Shown here: positions 24,748 through 32,635 of the stretch, in pieces
Layout: every line of letters begins with the position of its first letter
How positions within the stretch are numbered: the first letter of the stretch is position 1
NCBI RefSeq assembly: GCF_000235425.2
Contig: NZ_KI912266.1
Location: 7,012,146 to 7,052,761, forward strand
Length of the DNA: 40,616 nt
Origin: Pseudofrankia saprophytica
Lineage (GTDB): Bacteria > Actinomycetota > Actinomycetes > Frankiales > Frankiaceae
Direction: 5' to 3'
The notes under the pieces: generated by a model
What the model was told of the DNA's origin: nothing
The model's input: the letters and a program-made list of their open reading frames with translations, nothing else
Databases searched by the model: none
Position numbers and translations under genes: made by a program

Positions 24748-25371
24748 GTGCTCGCCTCCGCCGTAGCCGGTCTGCTGACCGGGTTCTCACTGATCGTCGC
24801 CATCGGCGCGCAGAACGCCTTCGTCCTGCGCCAGGGGCTCGCCCGCCAGTGGGTCGGCACCGTCGTCGCGATCTGCGCGGGTTCGGACCTGGCGCTGATC
24901 GTCGCCGGCGTCGGCGGGGTCGGCGGCCTGCTGACCCGAACCGCGCCGGCACTGGCGGCTGTCCGCTGGCTGGGCGTCGTCTTCCTGCTCTGGTTCGCCG
25001 CCGGGTCGCTGCGCCGTGCCTGGCACGCGCCGTCGTCACTGCGCGTCGACGGCGGCTCCGCCACGGACCGCGGCACCGACTCGGCACGGGCCGCGGTCGC
25101 GGCACGCACGGCCGCCTTCACCTGGCTGAACCCGCACGTCTACCTGGACACCGTGCTCGTCCTCGGCACCGTCGGCGGCAACGAGGGGACGACCGGGCGA
25201 TGGTGCTTCGCGGCCGGCGCCGGCCTCGCGAGCTGCCTGTGGTTCACCGGCCTCGGCTACGGCGCGCGTCTCGCGTCCGGCGCCCTGGCCAGCCCCACGA
25301 CCTGGCGCGCCCTGGACCTCGTCATCGGCCTGACCATGCTGTACGTGGCCTACCGCCTGGCGTTCCTCTGA
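24748..25371 (+). CDS. lysE: LysE/ArgO-family basic amino acid exporter
   Basis: A ~207-residue inner-membrane protein with six hydrophobic segments. The family signature GFSLIVAIGAQNAFVLRQGL opens the protein, and TWLNPHVYLDTVLVLGTVGG carries the conserved Asn-Pro and Asp. It exports L-lysine, L-arginine or analogues such as canavanine, preventing toxic accumulation. It is divergent from lysG, which should activate it. I chose GTG 24748 because a -10 sequence overlaps the earlier GTG at 24739; only three residues differ. Confidence 0.94.
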   Translation: MLASAVAGLLTGFSLIVAIGAQNAFVLRQGLARQWVGTVVAICAGSDLALIVAGVGGVGGLLTRTAPALAAVRWLGVVFLLWFAAGSLRRAWHAPSSLRVDGGSATDRGTDSARAAVAARTAAFTWLNPHVYLDTVLVLGTVGGNEGTTGRWCFAAGAGLASCLWFTGLGYGARLASGALASPTTWRALDLVIGLTMLYVAYRLAFL

Positions 25372-25431
25372 AGGACCGGCGCCGCGCCGAGGGCGCCCAC
25401 GCGGCATCTGCCCGTCGGCGGCGCGCCTGGG

Positions 25432-25449
25432 TTGCTGTCAAGCTAGCAA
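25432..25449. promoter_or_regulatory. Inverted repeat TTGCT-N8-AGCAA upstream of cyclase gene
   Basis: Five-base arms TTGCT and AGCAA with an 8-base spacer lie 19 bases before the chosen start. On the reverse strand the spacer contains TTGACA. A possible operator or promoter element; weak on its own. Confidence 0.35.
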
Positions 25450-25468
25450 TGTGCCGAACACCGTGGGT

Positions 25469-26152
25469 ATGGAGCTGATCGACCTGACGGTGCCGATCAC
25501 GGCGGGAATGCCGGTCTATCCGGGGGATCCCGAGGTCCAGGTCGCGGCGGCGCTGACAGTCGCCGGCTCGGGCGTCAACGTGCGCCGGATCCACCTGGGA
25601 TCGCAGACCGGGACCCACGTCGACGCGCCGTACCACATCGACGACTCGCTCCCCCGGCTCGACGAGATCCCGCTCGAGCGGTTCACCGGACCGGGGGTCC
25701 TCGTCGACGCGCGGCGGTACGGACCGGACGCCGAGATCGGCCTGGAGGCCGTGCCCGGGTCGCTGGCCGACGGCGCCATCGTGGTGATCGTGACCGGCTG
25801 GTCGACGCGTTGGGGGACGGACGAGTACCTGCGGCATCCGTACCTCGGGGCCGACGCGGCGCGGGCCCTCGTCGACGCCGGCGCGCGGACCGTCGCGGTC
25901 GACGCCGCGAGCGTCGACCGCACGACCGGGCCGGACGAGGAGTTCACCCTGCCGGCCCATCAGATCCTGTGCCGCGCGGGTACCGTCATCGCCGAGAACC
26001 TCACCGGCGCGCAGCGGCTGATCGCGGCGCGCGACGCCGGCCACGCGATCGAGATGTTCCTGTTCCCGCTGGCGCTCGCCGGCTCGGACGGCGCCCCGGT
26101 CCGCGCCGTCGCGCGGATCACGCCGCACGGGGCCCAGGCGCATCGTCCCTAG
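25469..26152 (+). CDS. Cyclase-family metal-dependent hydrolase (KynB-like)
   Basis: A 227-residue protein of the putative cyclase family that includes arylformamidase KynB and isatin hydrolase. It starts MELIDLTVPITAGMPVYPGD, and the metal site is in HLGSQTGTHVDAPYHIDD, with VAVDAASVDRTTGPDEEF and AENLTGAQRLIAARDAGH later. The family hydrolyses amide or ester bonds in small cyclic or acylated compounds using zinc or manganese. The substrate is unknown. Upstream alternative: GTG 25451. It converges with the XRE-cupin regulator, leaving only 15 bases between stops. Confidence 0.88.
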   Translation: MELIDLTVPITAGMPVYPGDPEVQVAAALTVAGSGVNVRRIHLGSQTGTHVDAPYHIDDSLPRLDEIPLERFTGPGVLVDARRYGPDAEIGLEAVPGSLADGAIVVIVTGWSTRWGTDEYLRHPYLGADAARALVDAGARTVAVDAASVDRTTGPDEEFTLPAHQILCRAGTVIAENLTGAQRLIAARDAGHAIEMFLFPLALAGSDGAPVRAVARITPHGAQAHRP

Positions 26153-26167
26153 GTCTGACCCCGGCTC

Positions 26168-26839
26168 TCACCCCTGGGTCTCGTCGGCGCCCGCGCCGTA
26201 GGCGACGACCGAGAGGAAGCGGATCGGGAGGGTGACCAGGTCCTGCGGGCCGTGGGTCCCCTCGCCGTCGAGCTGGAGCGCGTCGCCCGGGCGCAGGGTG
26301 TAGCTGGCCTCGCCGTGGCCGTAGACCATCTCGCCTTCGAGCATGTAGAGCAGCTCGGTGCCCGGGTGCTGGAAGAGCGGGAAGGTCTCGCTGCGCTCGG
26401 TCAGCGTGACCAGGTGGGCCTCCATCCGCTTGTGAGGGCCGCGCAGGCCGCCAAGCAGGGTGTAGTCGTGGCCGACCCGGGTGCCGCGGGCCACGATGCG
26501 TGCACCGGCGCCCGCCGGGGTGAAGACGGCCTCCCGTTGGTCGTCGGCGCCGCGGAACAGCGACGTGACCGGCACGTCGAGCGCGTCGGCGAGCCGGGCG
26601 AGCGTCGTCAGGCTGCAGCTGGTGTTCGCGTTCTCGATCTTCGAGAGCATCGGCTTCGAGATGCCGCTGCGCGCTGCCAGCTCCGCGAGGGTGAGCCCGG
26701 CGGCCTGCCGCATCCGCCGCACCTGGGCCGCGATGACCCGCTCGAGCCGCCCCTCCTGGGGCGACGGGCCGCCGGCCTCGCGCACCGCCGGCCCGGTGTG
26801 CGGGAAGCCGGGCGCGTCGAGATCCTCGCCGTCGCTCAT
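26168..26839 (-). CDS. XRE-family regulator with C-terminal cupin domain
   Basis: A 223-residue transcription factor. The HTH spans residues ~32-88 (IAAQVRRMRQAAGLTLAELA, then RSGISKPMLSKIENANTSCS). A cupin domain follows (~140-205: FPLFQHPGTELLYMLEGEMV and LRPGDALQLDGEGTHGP). This PuuR-like architecture senses small metabolites such as amines or amino acids through the cupin. It lies 34 bases downstream of the FMN synthase subunit gene, at the end of the glutamine-synthetase/glutamate-synthase-like gene run, so it is probably co-transcribed with and controls that operon. Confidence 0.93.
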   Translation of the reverse strand: MSDGEDLDAPGFPHTGPAVREAGGPSPQEGRLERVIAAQVRRMRQAAGLTLAELAARSGISKPMLSKIENANTSCSLTTLARLADALDVPVTSLFRGADDQREAVFTPAGAGARIVARGTRVGHDYTLLGGLRGPHKRMEAHLVTLTERSETFPLFQHPGTELLYMLEGEMVYGHGEASYTLRPGDALQLDGEGTHGPQDLVTLPIRFLSVVAYGAGADETQG

Positions 26840-26873
26840 CGTCCCCGCCCGGCTGTCGGGGCGCCGGTGGTGC

Positions 26874-28214
26874 TCACAACGATCCGCCGCGCCCGGGGAT
26901 CCAGTCCGTGCCGGCCAAGGGGACGCGTGCCATCGCGGCGGCCTCGATCGTGAGCGCCACGAGGTCCTCGGGCTCCAGGTTGCGCACGTGCGACTTGCCG
27001 CACGCGCGCGCGATCGTCTGCGCCTCCATCGTCAGCACCCGCAGGTAGTTGGCGAGCCGGCGGCCGCCCTCGGCCGGGTCGAGCCGGCCGGCCAGCTCCG
27101 GGTCCTGCGTGGTGATGCCGGCCGGGTCGCGGCCATCCTGGTAGTCGTCGTAGAAGCCCGCCGCCGAACCGAGCGCCGCGTACTCGTCGGCGTGGCGCGG
27201 GTCGTTGTCACCCAGCGCGATGAGGGCCGCGGTGCCGATCGCGACCGCGTCCGCGCCGAGCGCCATCGCCTTGGCGACGTCGGCGCCGGTGCGGATGCCG
27301 CCGGACACGATGAGCTGGACCTTGCGGTGCAGGCCGAGCTCGCGCAGCGCCTGCACCGCCTGCGGGATCGCGGCGAGCGTGGGGATGCCGACGTGCTCGA
27401 TGAACACGTCCTGGGTGGCCGCGGTGCCGCCCTGCATGCCGTCCACGACGACGACGTCCGCGCCGGACGCCACCGCGAGCTTCACGTCGTAGTACGTCCG
27501 GGACGCGCCGATCTTGACGTAGATCGGCTTCTCCCAGTCGGTGATCTCGCGCAGCTCCAGGATCTTGATGGCGAGGTCGTCGGGGCCGGTCCAGTCGGGG
27601 TGCCGGCAGGCGGAGCGCTGGTCGATCCCGGCCGGCAGCGTGCGCATCGCCGCGACCCGGTCGGAGATCTTCTGCCCGAGCAGCATGCCGCCGCCGCCGG
27701 GCTTGGCGCCCTGGCCGAGCACGACCTCGATCGCGTCGGCCTTGCGCAGGTCGGTCGGGTTCATGCCGTAGCGGCTCGGCAGGTACTGGTAGACGAGGTG
27801 CTTGGACTGGCCGCGCTCCTCGGGCGTCATCCCGCCGTCGCCGGTGGTGGTGGAGGTGCCGACCTCGCTGGCGCCGCGGCCCAGCGCCTCCTTGGCCTGC
27901 GCGGACAGCGCCCCGAAGCTCATCCCGGCGATCGTCACCGGGATCGCCAGGCGCAGCGGGTACTTCGCGTTGCGGTCGCCGAGCACGACGTCGGTGTCGC
28001 ACCGCTCGCGGTAGCCCTCCAGCGGGTAGCGCGACATCGACGCCCCCAGGAAGAGCAGGTCGTCGAAGTGCGGCAGCCGGCGCTTGGCGCCCCCGCCGCG
28101 GATGTCGTAGATGCCGGTCGCCGCGGCGCGCTGAATGCCGGCGATCGTCTCCCGGTCGAAGGTGTGCGACTCCCGAAGGCCGAGCAACGCTGGGTCCGGC
28201 GGATACCCGGTCAT
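26874..28214 (-). CDS. FMN-binding glutamate synthase domain protein (GlxD/MgsC-like)
   Basis: A 446-residue TIM-barrel FMN enzyme equal to the central synthase domain of GltB as a separate protein. Motifs: PVTIAGMSFGALSAQAKEAL, STTTGDGGMTPEERGQSKHL, GQGAKPGGGGMLLGQKIS, the FMN-phosphate site region SGADVVVVDGMQGGTAATQD, and VSGGIRTGADVAKAMALGAD. In classical GltB a 3Fe-4S cluster is held by three Cys just before the ATQDPEL-like motif; here that stretch reads AGFYDDYQDGRDPAGITTQD and the cysteines are absent. ATG 28214 is fixed by AGGAGGG. It is the fourth gene of the run beginning with the GlnT-like ligase. The product may be glutamate, N-methylglutamate or another amino acid. Confidence 0.9.
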   Translation of the reverse strand: MTGYPPDPALLGLRESHTFDRETIAGIQRAAATGIYDIRGGGAKRRLPHFDDLLFLGASMSRYPLEGYRERCDTDVVLGDRNAKYPLRLAIPVTIAGMSFGALSAQAKEALGRGASEVGTSTTTGDGGMTPEERGQSKHLVYQYLPSRYGMNPTDLRKADAIEVVLGQGAKPGGGGMLLGQKISDRVAAMRTLPAGIDQRSACRHPDWTGPDDLAIKILELREITDWEKPIYVKIGASRTYYDVKLAVASGADVVVVDGMQGGTAATQDVFIEHVGIPTLAAIPQAVQALRELGLHRKVQLIVSGGIRTGADVAKAMALGADAVAIGTAALIALGDNDPRHADEYAALGSAAGFYDDYQDGRDPAGITTQDPELAGRLDPAEGGRRLANYLRVLTMEAQTIARACGKSHVRNLEPEDLVALTIEAAAMARVPLAGTDWIPGRGGSL

Positions 28215-28264
28215 GGAACCCTCCTCTTGACGCGGGCGGACGGTGGAAGTTTGGTGGGGCGGCA

Positions 28265-29086
28265 TCAGTAGGCGGTCGAGTTGTGCGTGGCGAAGTGGTA
28301 GAGCCCGCGGGCCGAGCCGTAGCGGCGGAACCGTTCGGGCGCGTACTCGCCAGCGGGCTCGATGCCGGCGGCGGTGAGCAGCTCGGCCAGCTCGACGAGA
28401 TGCTCGGGGCGCAGCTCCTTCTCGACGCAGTCGGCGCCCAGGCCGCCGGCCGCTCCGCGGACGTAGATCCGCGCCTCGTAGATCGAGTCGCCGAGACCGT
28501 CGCCGGCGTCACCGCAGACCACGAGGCGGCCGGCCTGGGCCATGAACGCGCTCATCGGACCGATGTCGCCGCCGACGACGATGTCGATGCCCTTCATCGA
28601 GATGCCGCAGCGCATCGACGCCGAGCCCTCGATCACCAGCAGGCCGCCGTGCCCGGTCGCGCCGGCCGACTGCGAGGCGTCGCCGCGGACCCGCACGACG
28701 CCCGACATCATGTTCTCGGCGACCCCGGTGCCGACACTGCCGTGCACCGTGATCATGGCGCCGTCGTTCATCCCGGCGCAGTAGTAGCCGGCGTGGCCCC
28801 GGATGTCGATCGTCACCGGTGCGTGCACCCCGGCGGCGATCGCGTGCGCGCCCTGGGGTCGCAGCACCTCATAGGACGTCGCCGACGGGGCGTGCAGCTC
28901 GCTGTTGAGCGCGCGGACCGTCGTGGCCGCGAGGTCGAAGGTGACCGTCTCGACCGCGCCGGCGCCGCTGCCGGCCGGGCCGACGGTGGCCGGGCCGACG
29001 GTGGCCGGGCCGACGGTGGCCGGGCCGACGGTGGCCGGGCCGACGGTGGCCGGATCGACGGTGGCCGGATCGCTCAGCGGTGCCAT
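28265..29086 (-). CDS. Glutamate synthase GXGXG-domain protein (GlxC/MgsB-like)
   Basis: A 273-residue beta-helix protein equal to the C-terminal domain of GltB. The repeated Gly pattern is visible: DIRGHAGYYCAGMNDGAMIT, VHGSVGTGVAENMMSGVVRV, GDASQSAGATGHGGLLVIEG, and VVCGDAGDGLGDSIYEARIY. The first ~40 residues are not part of the domain: they consist of GPATV repeats from six 15-base tandem units. Its ATG lies within the 3' end of the amidotransferase gene (13-base overlap), showing translational coupling. It should form a structural link between the amidotransferase and FMN subunits. The conserved domain starts near VETVTFDLAATTVRALN. Confidence 0.9.
   Translation of the reverse strand: MAPLSDPATVDPATVGPATVGPATVGPATVGPATVGPAGSGAGAVETVTFDLAATTVRALNSELHAPSATSYEVLRPQGAHAIAAGVHAPVTIDIRGHAGYYCAGMNDGAMITVHGSVGTGVAENMMSGVVRVRGDASQSAGATGHGGLLVIEGSASMRCGISMKGIDIVVGGDIGPMSAFMAQAGRLVVCGDAGDGLGDSIYEARIYVRGAAGGLGADCVEKELRPEHLVELAELLTAAGIEPAGEYAPERFRRYGSARGLYHFATHNSTAY
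28980..29069. repeat. Six tandem 15-bp repeats in the 5' end of the GXGXG gene
   Basis: The unit CCGACGGTGGCCGGG is repeated without gaps; four copies are exact and the two nearest the start codon carry one or two substitutions. It encodes GPATV or DPATV on the minus strand. Being a multiple of three, copy-number change would keep the frame. Confidence 0.9.
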
Positions 29087-30048
29087 GCGTAGACCCTTTC
29101 CGGCTCGGGCTCGTAGATCCGGGCGGCGCCGATGCCGGGCAGGTCCGCGAGCGCCCGGAACTCCGAGGCCATCGCGACCCAGGCCGCGGTCTCGGCGATG
29201 ATCGCCGGCTTGCAGGCGATCGCGTCGCGCACGACGGCGAACCCGTCATCGCTGGTGACGAGCAGCGTGTAGAACCCGTCGAACCGGTCGCACAGCAGCC
29301 GCAGCGCCTTGTCCAGGTCGACGCCCTCGGCGAGCCGCGCGGCGACGAACCGGGCGCCGACCTCGGAGTCGTTCTCCGAGTCGAACCGGACGCCCTCGTC
29401 CTCGAGCTCCCGGCGGATCGTCGCGTGGTTGGCGAACGACCCGTTGTGGACGAGGCACTGGTCGGGGCCGACCGAGAACGGGTGACAGCCCGCGGGGATG
29501 ACAGCCGACTCCGTCGCCATCCGGGTGTGCGCGAGGCCCTGCCAGCCCTGGGCGTTCACCAGGTCGTAGGTCACGGCCAGGTCCCGCGGGCTCCCGATGT
29601 CCTTGTAGACGGTCAGGTCCAGGCCGGAGCCGACGACCAGTGCGTCGGGCGCCGACCGGCGGACCGCGTCGACGAGCGCGTCGACGGCGACCGGCGCCGC
29701 GATCACGGTCGTGGCGCCCGCGGCGGTCACCAGCGGGTCCGGGCCGCCCGGCAGGGCCGCCCGCACGGCGGCCGAAAGCTCCGCCCTGGCCGCGTCCAGC
29801 GCGGCGTCGGCCGCCACCGCGAGACCGCCCGCGCCTGTGGCCGCGGCACCGGCCTTGGCCTCGGCCACGGGTAGCAGCACCGACACGGCCGCGTGGCCCT
29901 CCGGGCAGCGGCGGCGGTCGCCGTAGACGGCGACGCCGGCCGAGTCAGGTCCGCGCTCGGCGACCTGGCACAACATGGTCTCCAGCAGGCGCCCGAGCTG
30001 GGGATGCAGCTCGGGGTCGCGCAGGTGAAGCCCGACGATCCCGCACAC
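29074..30048 (-). CDS. Class II glutamine amidotransferase subunit (GlxB/MgsA-like)
   Basis: A 324-residue Ntn-type amidotransferase. Cys2 in MCGIVGLHL becomes the N-terminal nucleophile after Met removal. Further motifs: AERGPDSAGVAVYG, GLAHTRMATESAVIPAGCHP, and CLVHNGSFANHATIRREL. It corresponds to the glutaminase domain of GltB and should release ammonia from glutamine (or methylamine from an amide) for the FMN subunit. The middle section (residues ~60-150) is Ala-rich and variable. GTG 30048 has AGGAGA upstream. It overlaps the next gene by 13 bases and lies 90 bases after the GlnT-like gene; that gap contains several GGGTCAGGA-like repeats. Confidence 0.9.
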   Translation of the reverse strand: MCGIVGLHLRDPELHPQLGRLLETMLCQVAERGPDSAGVAVYGDRRRCPEGHAAVSVLLPVAEAKAGAAATGAGGLAVAADAALDAARAELSAAVRAALPGGPDPLVTAAGATTVIAAPVAVDALVDAVRRSAPDALVVGSGLDLTVYKDIGSPRDLAVTYDLVNAQGWQGLAHTRMATESAVIPAGCHPFSVGPDQCLVHNGSFANHATIRRELEDEGVRFDSENDSEVGARFVAARLAEGVDLDKALRLLCDRFDGFYTLLVTSDDGFAVVRDAIACKPAIIAETAAWVAMASEFRALADLPGIGAARIYEPEPERVYAWHR

Positions 30049-30138
30049 GGCCCGTTCTCCTCTCGGGATGCGGCGAACTGGGGATTCGGCGGACGCGGCC
30101 AGGGGTCAGGGGTCAGGACGCCGGGTCAGGACGAGGGG

Positions 30139-31506
30139 TCAGAAGGCCGTGAGGTAGCGGTCGTGCTCCCAGGAGCCGACCCCCGCGTGCCATTCGAAGA
30201 ACTCCTCCCGCTTGAGCGCGGCGAAGTAGTCGGCCACCCCTGGCCCGGCGGCGTCTAGGCCGGCGGCGACGACCGGGTCGGCGCCCAGCGCCTCCACCGC
30301 GTGCAGCAGGGTCGGCGGCAGCTCGGACCTCACCGGCCCGGCCGCGGCGCCGCCGGGGTCGCCCGGGTCGAGCGCGTGCTCGATGCCGTCGAGGCCGGCG
30401 GCGAGCGCCGCCGCCAGCGCCAGATATGGGTTGGCCGAGCCGTCGCCCCCGCGCAGCTCGATGCGGTGGCGGTCGGGGATGCGCACGTAGTGGGTGCGGT
30501 CGTTGCCGCCGTAGGTCGCGCGACTGGGCGACCAGGTCGCGCCCGAACGCGTCGACGTCGCACCGGTGCGCTTGTAGGAGTTGACGGTCGGCGCGAGCAC
30601 CGACTGCAGCGCGGGCGCGTGCGCGAGGATTCCGGCGAGGAAGCGGCGCGCGACGTCGGACAGCCCGAACGGCGCGCCTGTGTCCCCGGCAGGGAACAGC
30701 GGGGTGCCGTCGTGCCACAGCGACAGGTGCAGGTGCAGGCCGGAGCCGGTCCGGTCCGCGAACGGCTTGGGCATGTAGGTCGCGGTCATGCCGCGCCGCT
30801 CGGCCAGCACGGAGATCAGGTAGCGGGCGGTGATCACCCGGTCGGCGGTGGTCAGCGCGTCGGCGTAGGCGAAGTTCTGCTCGAACTGGCCGTTGGCGTC
30901 CTCATGGTCGTTGGCGTAGTTCGCCCATCCGAGCGCGTTCATCGCCGTCGACACCTCGGTGAGGTGGTCGTACATCCGGGTCAGGCCGCGGGCGTCGTAG
31001 CAGGGGCGGGGCGCGACGTCCCGCGGGTCCGCGAGCCCGAGCACGCCGTCCGCGCCGCGGGTGACCAGGAAGTACTCGATCTCGGCGCCGGCGAACAGCT
31101 CCAGGCGCCGGCTCGCCGCCGCCGCGAGCTGAGCCTTGAGGATCACCCGCGGCGCGAAGTGCCAGGGCACGCCCTCGACGTGTGGGTCGCAGTGCACCAG
31201 CGCGAGACCCTCCTTGACCCAGGGCAGCGGGGTGTAGCTGGCCGGGTCGGGGATGGCGATCAGGTCGGGGTCGGACGGCACCTGGCCGATCGCGCCCACC
31301 GCATAGCCGGCGAACCCGACGCCGTCCGCCAGCAGCTCGTCGACGGCCTCGATCGGCACGAGCTTCGCGCACGGCTTGCCGGCGAGGTCGACGAACATCG
31401 CGAGGATGAACCGCACCCCGTCCTCGCGGGCCCGGGAGGCGAGGTCCTGCCCGGTCGCGGCGGCTGGCGCGGGGTCGGTGCGGGGGGCACTTTCGTCGAT
31501 CGTCAC
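30139..31506 (-). CDS. glnT: Glutamine synthetase-like ligase, GlnT/gamma-glutamylmethylamide synthetase type
   Basis: A ~455-residue ATP-dependent ligase of the glutamine synthetase superfamily. Visible motifs: FVDLAGKPCAKLVPIEAVDE, the metal site ELFAGAEIEYFLV, NDHEDANGQFEQNFAYADAL, GSGLHLHLSLW, TVNSYKRTGATS, and IELRGGDGSANPYLALAAAL. It differs from housekeeping GlnA and resembles GlnT or the gamma-glutamylmethylamide synthetases found next to glxBCD/mgsABC genes. It should join glutamate to ammonia or an amine. The amide would then feed the downstream amidotransferase. GTG 31506 follows GGAG; GTG 31518 is possible. Paired GGAAACAAG boxes lie ~80-110 bases upstream. Confidence 0.88.
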   Translation of the reverse strand: MTIDESAPRTDPAPAAATGQDLASRAREDGVRFILAMFVDLAGKPCAKLVPIEAVDELLADGVGFAGYAVGAIGQVPSDPDLIAIPDPASYTPLPWVKEGLALVHCDPHVEGVPWHFAPRVILKAQLAAAASRRLELFAGAEIEYFLVTRGADGVLGLADPRDVAPRPCYDARGLTRMYDHLTEVSTAMNALGWANYANDHEDANGQFEQNFAYADALTTADRVITARYLISVLAERRGMTATYMPKPFADRTGSGLHLHLSLWHDGTPLFPAGDTGAPFGLSDVARRFLAGILAHAPALQSVLAPTVNSYKRTGATSTRSGATWSPSRATYGGNDRTHYVRIPDRHRIELRGGDGSANPYLALAAALAAGLDGIEHALDPGDPGGAAAGPVRSELPPTLLHAVEALGADPVVAAGLDAAGPGVADYFAALKREEFFEWHAGVGSWEHDRYLTAF

Positions 31507-31587
31507 GTCAGGCTCCACTGGCTCGGAAGAGGTCCGGGCGACGGCGCGTCGACGCTCGCTCCCCTGCCGCCAACTCGCACCCTAACG

Positions 31588-31616
31588 GGAAACAAGGTAT
31601 CGGCGCAGGAAACAAG
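31588..31616. promoter_or_regulatory. Direct repeat GGAAACAAG, 20 bases apart, upstream of glnT
   Basis: GGAAACAAG occurs at 31588-31596 and 31608-31616, two helical turns apart, in the divergent gap between the glnT-like gene and maf. A good candidate binding site for the XRE-cupin regulator or a nitrogen regulator. Confidence 0.45.
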
Positions 31617-31756
31617 ACAGGTTACGCGGGCATGACGATTCGTGGCATACGCCTGACCGCGCAGGTATGCCCGAACATGGGGCCAGACAGTGCCGCGCCG
31701 CCACCACCAGCCACACCGGATCGGGCCGGTCAGCCGCGAAGAAGCCAAGGAGCCAG

Positions 31757-32335
31757 ATGCCTGCCAGGCGGATCGTGCTCGCCTCCGGGTCGCCGCGCCG
31801 GCGCGAGCTGCTCGCCGGTCTGGGGGTGGCCTTCGAGGTCGTGACCAGCGACGTCGGCGAGGACGTCGAGACCTTTGCCGGCCCGGAGGACTTCGCGCTT
31901 CAGCTGGCCCGGCGCAAGGCCCGGGCGGTTGCCGGACGCGTGGGCGACGCGCTGGTCATCGGCGGTGACACGGTCGTCGAGCTGGACGGGCGCATCTTCG
32001 GCAAGCCCGGCGACCAGGACGAGGCGGTCGAGATGATCGGCCAGCTCAGCGGCCGGACGCACCGGGTCGTGACGGGGCTCGCCGTGGTCGACGCGGCCAC
32101 CGGCGAGCACCGGGAAGGCGCGACGACGAGCGCCGTCACGATGCGCCCGCTCGGCGAGGACGAGATCCGGGTGTACGTAGCCTCAGGCGAGCCGTTCGAC
32201 AAGGCGGGCGCCTACGCGATCCAGGGCCTGGGCGGCCGGCTGGTCGCGAGCGTCGACGGCGAGCTCGACAACGTCATCGGCCTGCCCACGGCCACCCTGC
32301 GCCGCCTCCTGGCGGCCTTCGGCGTCACCGCCTGA
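31757..32335 (+). CDS. maf: Maf-family nucleoside triphosphate pyrophosphatase
   Basis: A 192-residue cytoplasmic enzyme that hydrolyses non-canonical or modified NTPs to the monophosphates. It begins with the family motif IVLASGSPRRRELLAGLGV. VIGGDTVVELDGRIFGKPGD follows, then GRTHRVVTGLAVV and AGAYAIQGLGGRLVASVDG, which are the usual Maf positions. ATG 31757 has AAGGAG upstream. In many actinobacteria the gene lies near acyl-CoA carboxylase genes; here it stands alone, divergent from the glnT-like gene. Maf members act on dTTP/UTP or 7-methyl-GTP; the motif choice here does not settle which. Confidence 0.94.
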   Translation: MPARRIVLASGSPRRRELLAGLGVAFEVVTSDVGEDVETFAGPEDFALQLARRKARAVAGRVGDALVIGGDTVVELDGRIFGKPGDQDEAVEMIGQLSGRTHRVVTGLAVVDAATGEHREGATTSAVTMRPLGEDEIRVYVASGEPFDKAGAYAIQGLGGRLVASVDGELDNVIGLPTATLRRLLAAFGVTA

Positions 32336-32635
32336 CGCCCCGCCAGCCGGTCCCGGACCTCGGCACTCTTCCCACTGCCGCCGATCAACGCCCCATCCGG
32401 CGATGACTACTCTCCGCGTTGGACCACGCACGGCTGTACGGGCCGCTGACCCGGCGCTGACCGACACCGAAGGTGAACCCCTCGCCCCGACGCTCCCACG
32501 CGCGACAGCCGCCCCCGCCGCAGGCCCGCTCGATCCCGATCCGTGTTATTTCAGCCACTCCATAGACACGCCTATCCGACGCGGTTCGACCCCGGTCGTT
32601 TGATGTGTGTCGGATGGGCGTGTCTATGGAGTGGC
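32336..32635. other. 300-base region between convergent maf and nudC
   Basis: No gene is supported. The first ~200 bases show no structure that I could recognise. The last ~85 bases hold a long inverted repeat that ends at the stop codon of the NUDIX gene. Confidence 0.5.

Noticed and set aside
26481-28271. 596-codon plus-strand frame
   Set aside because: Shadow of the FMN synthase and XRE genes.
28980-29069. CRISPR-like array
   Set aside because: Units are contiguous with no spacers and are part of a coding frame; it is a minisatellite.
31588-31625. GlnR box upstream of glnT
   Set aside because: GAAAC and GTTAC half-sites are present but at 20- and 12-base offsets instead of the 11-base GlnR spacing; kept only as a generic repeat.
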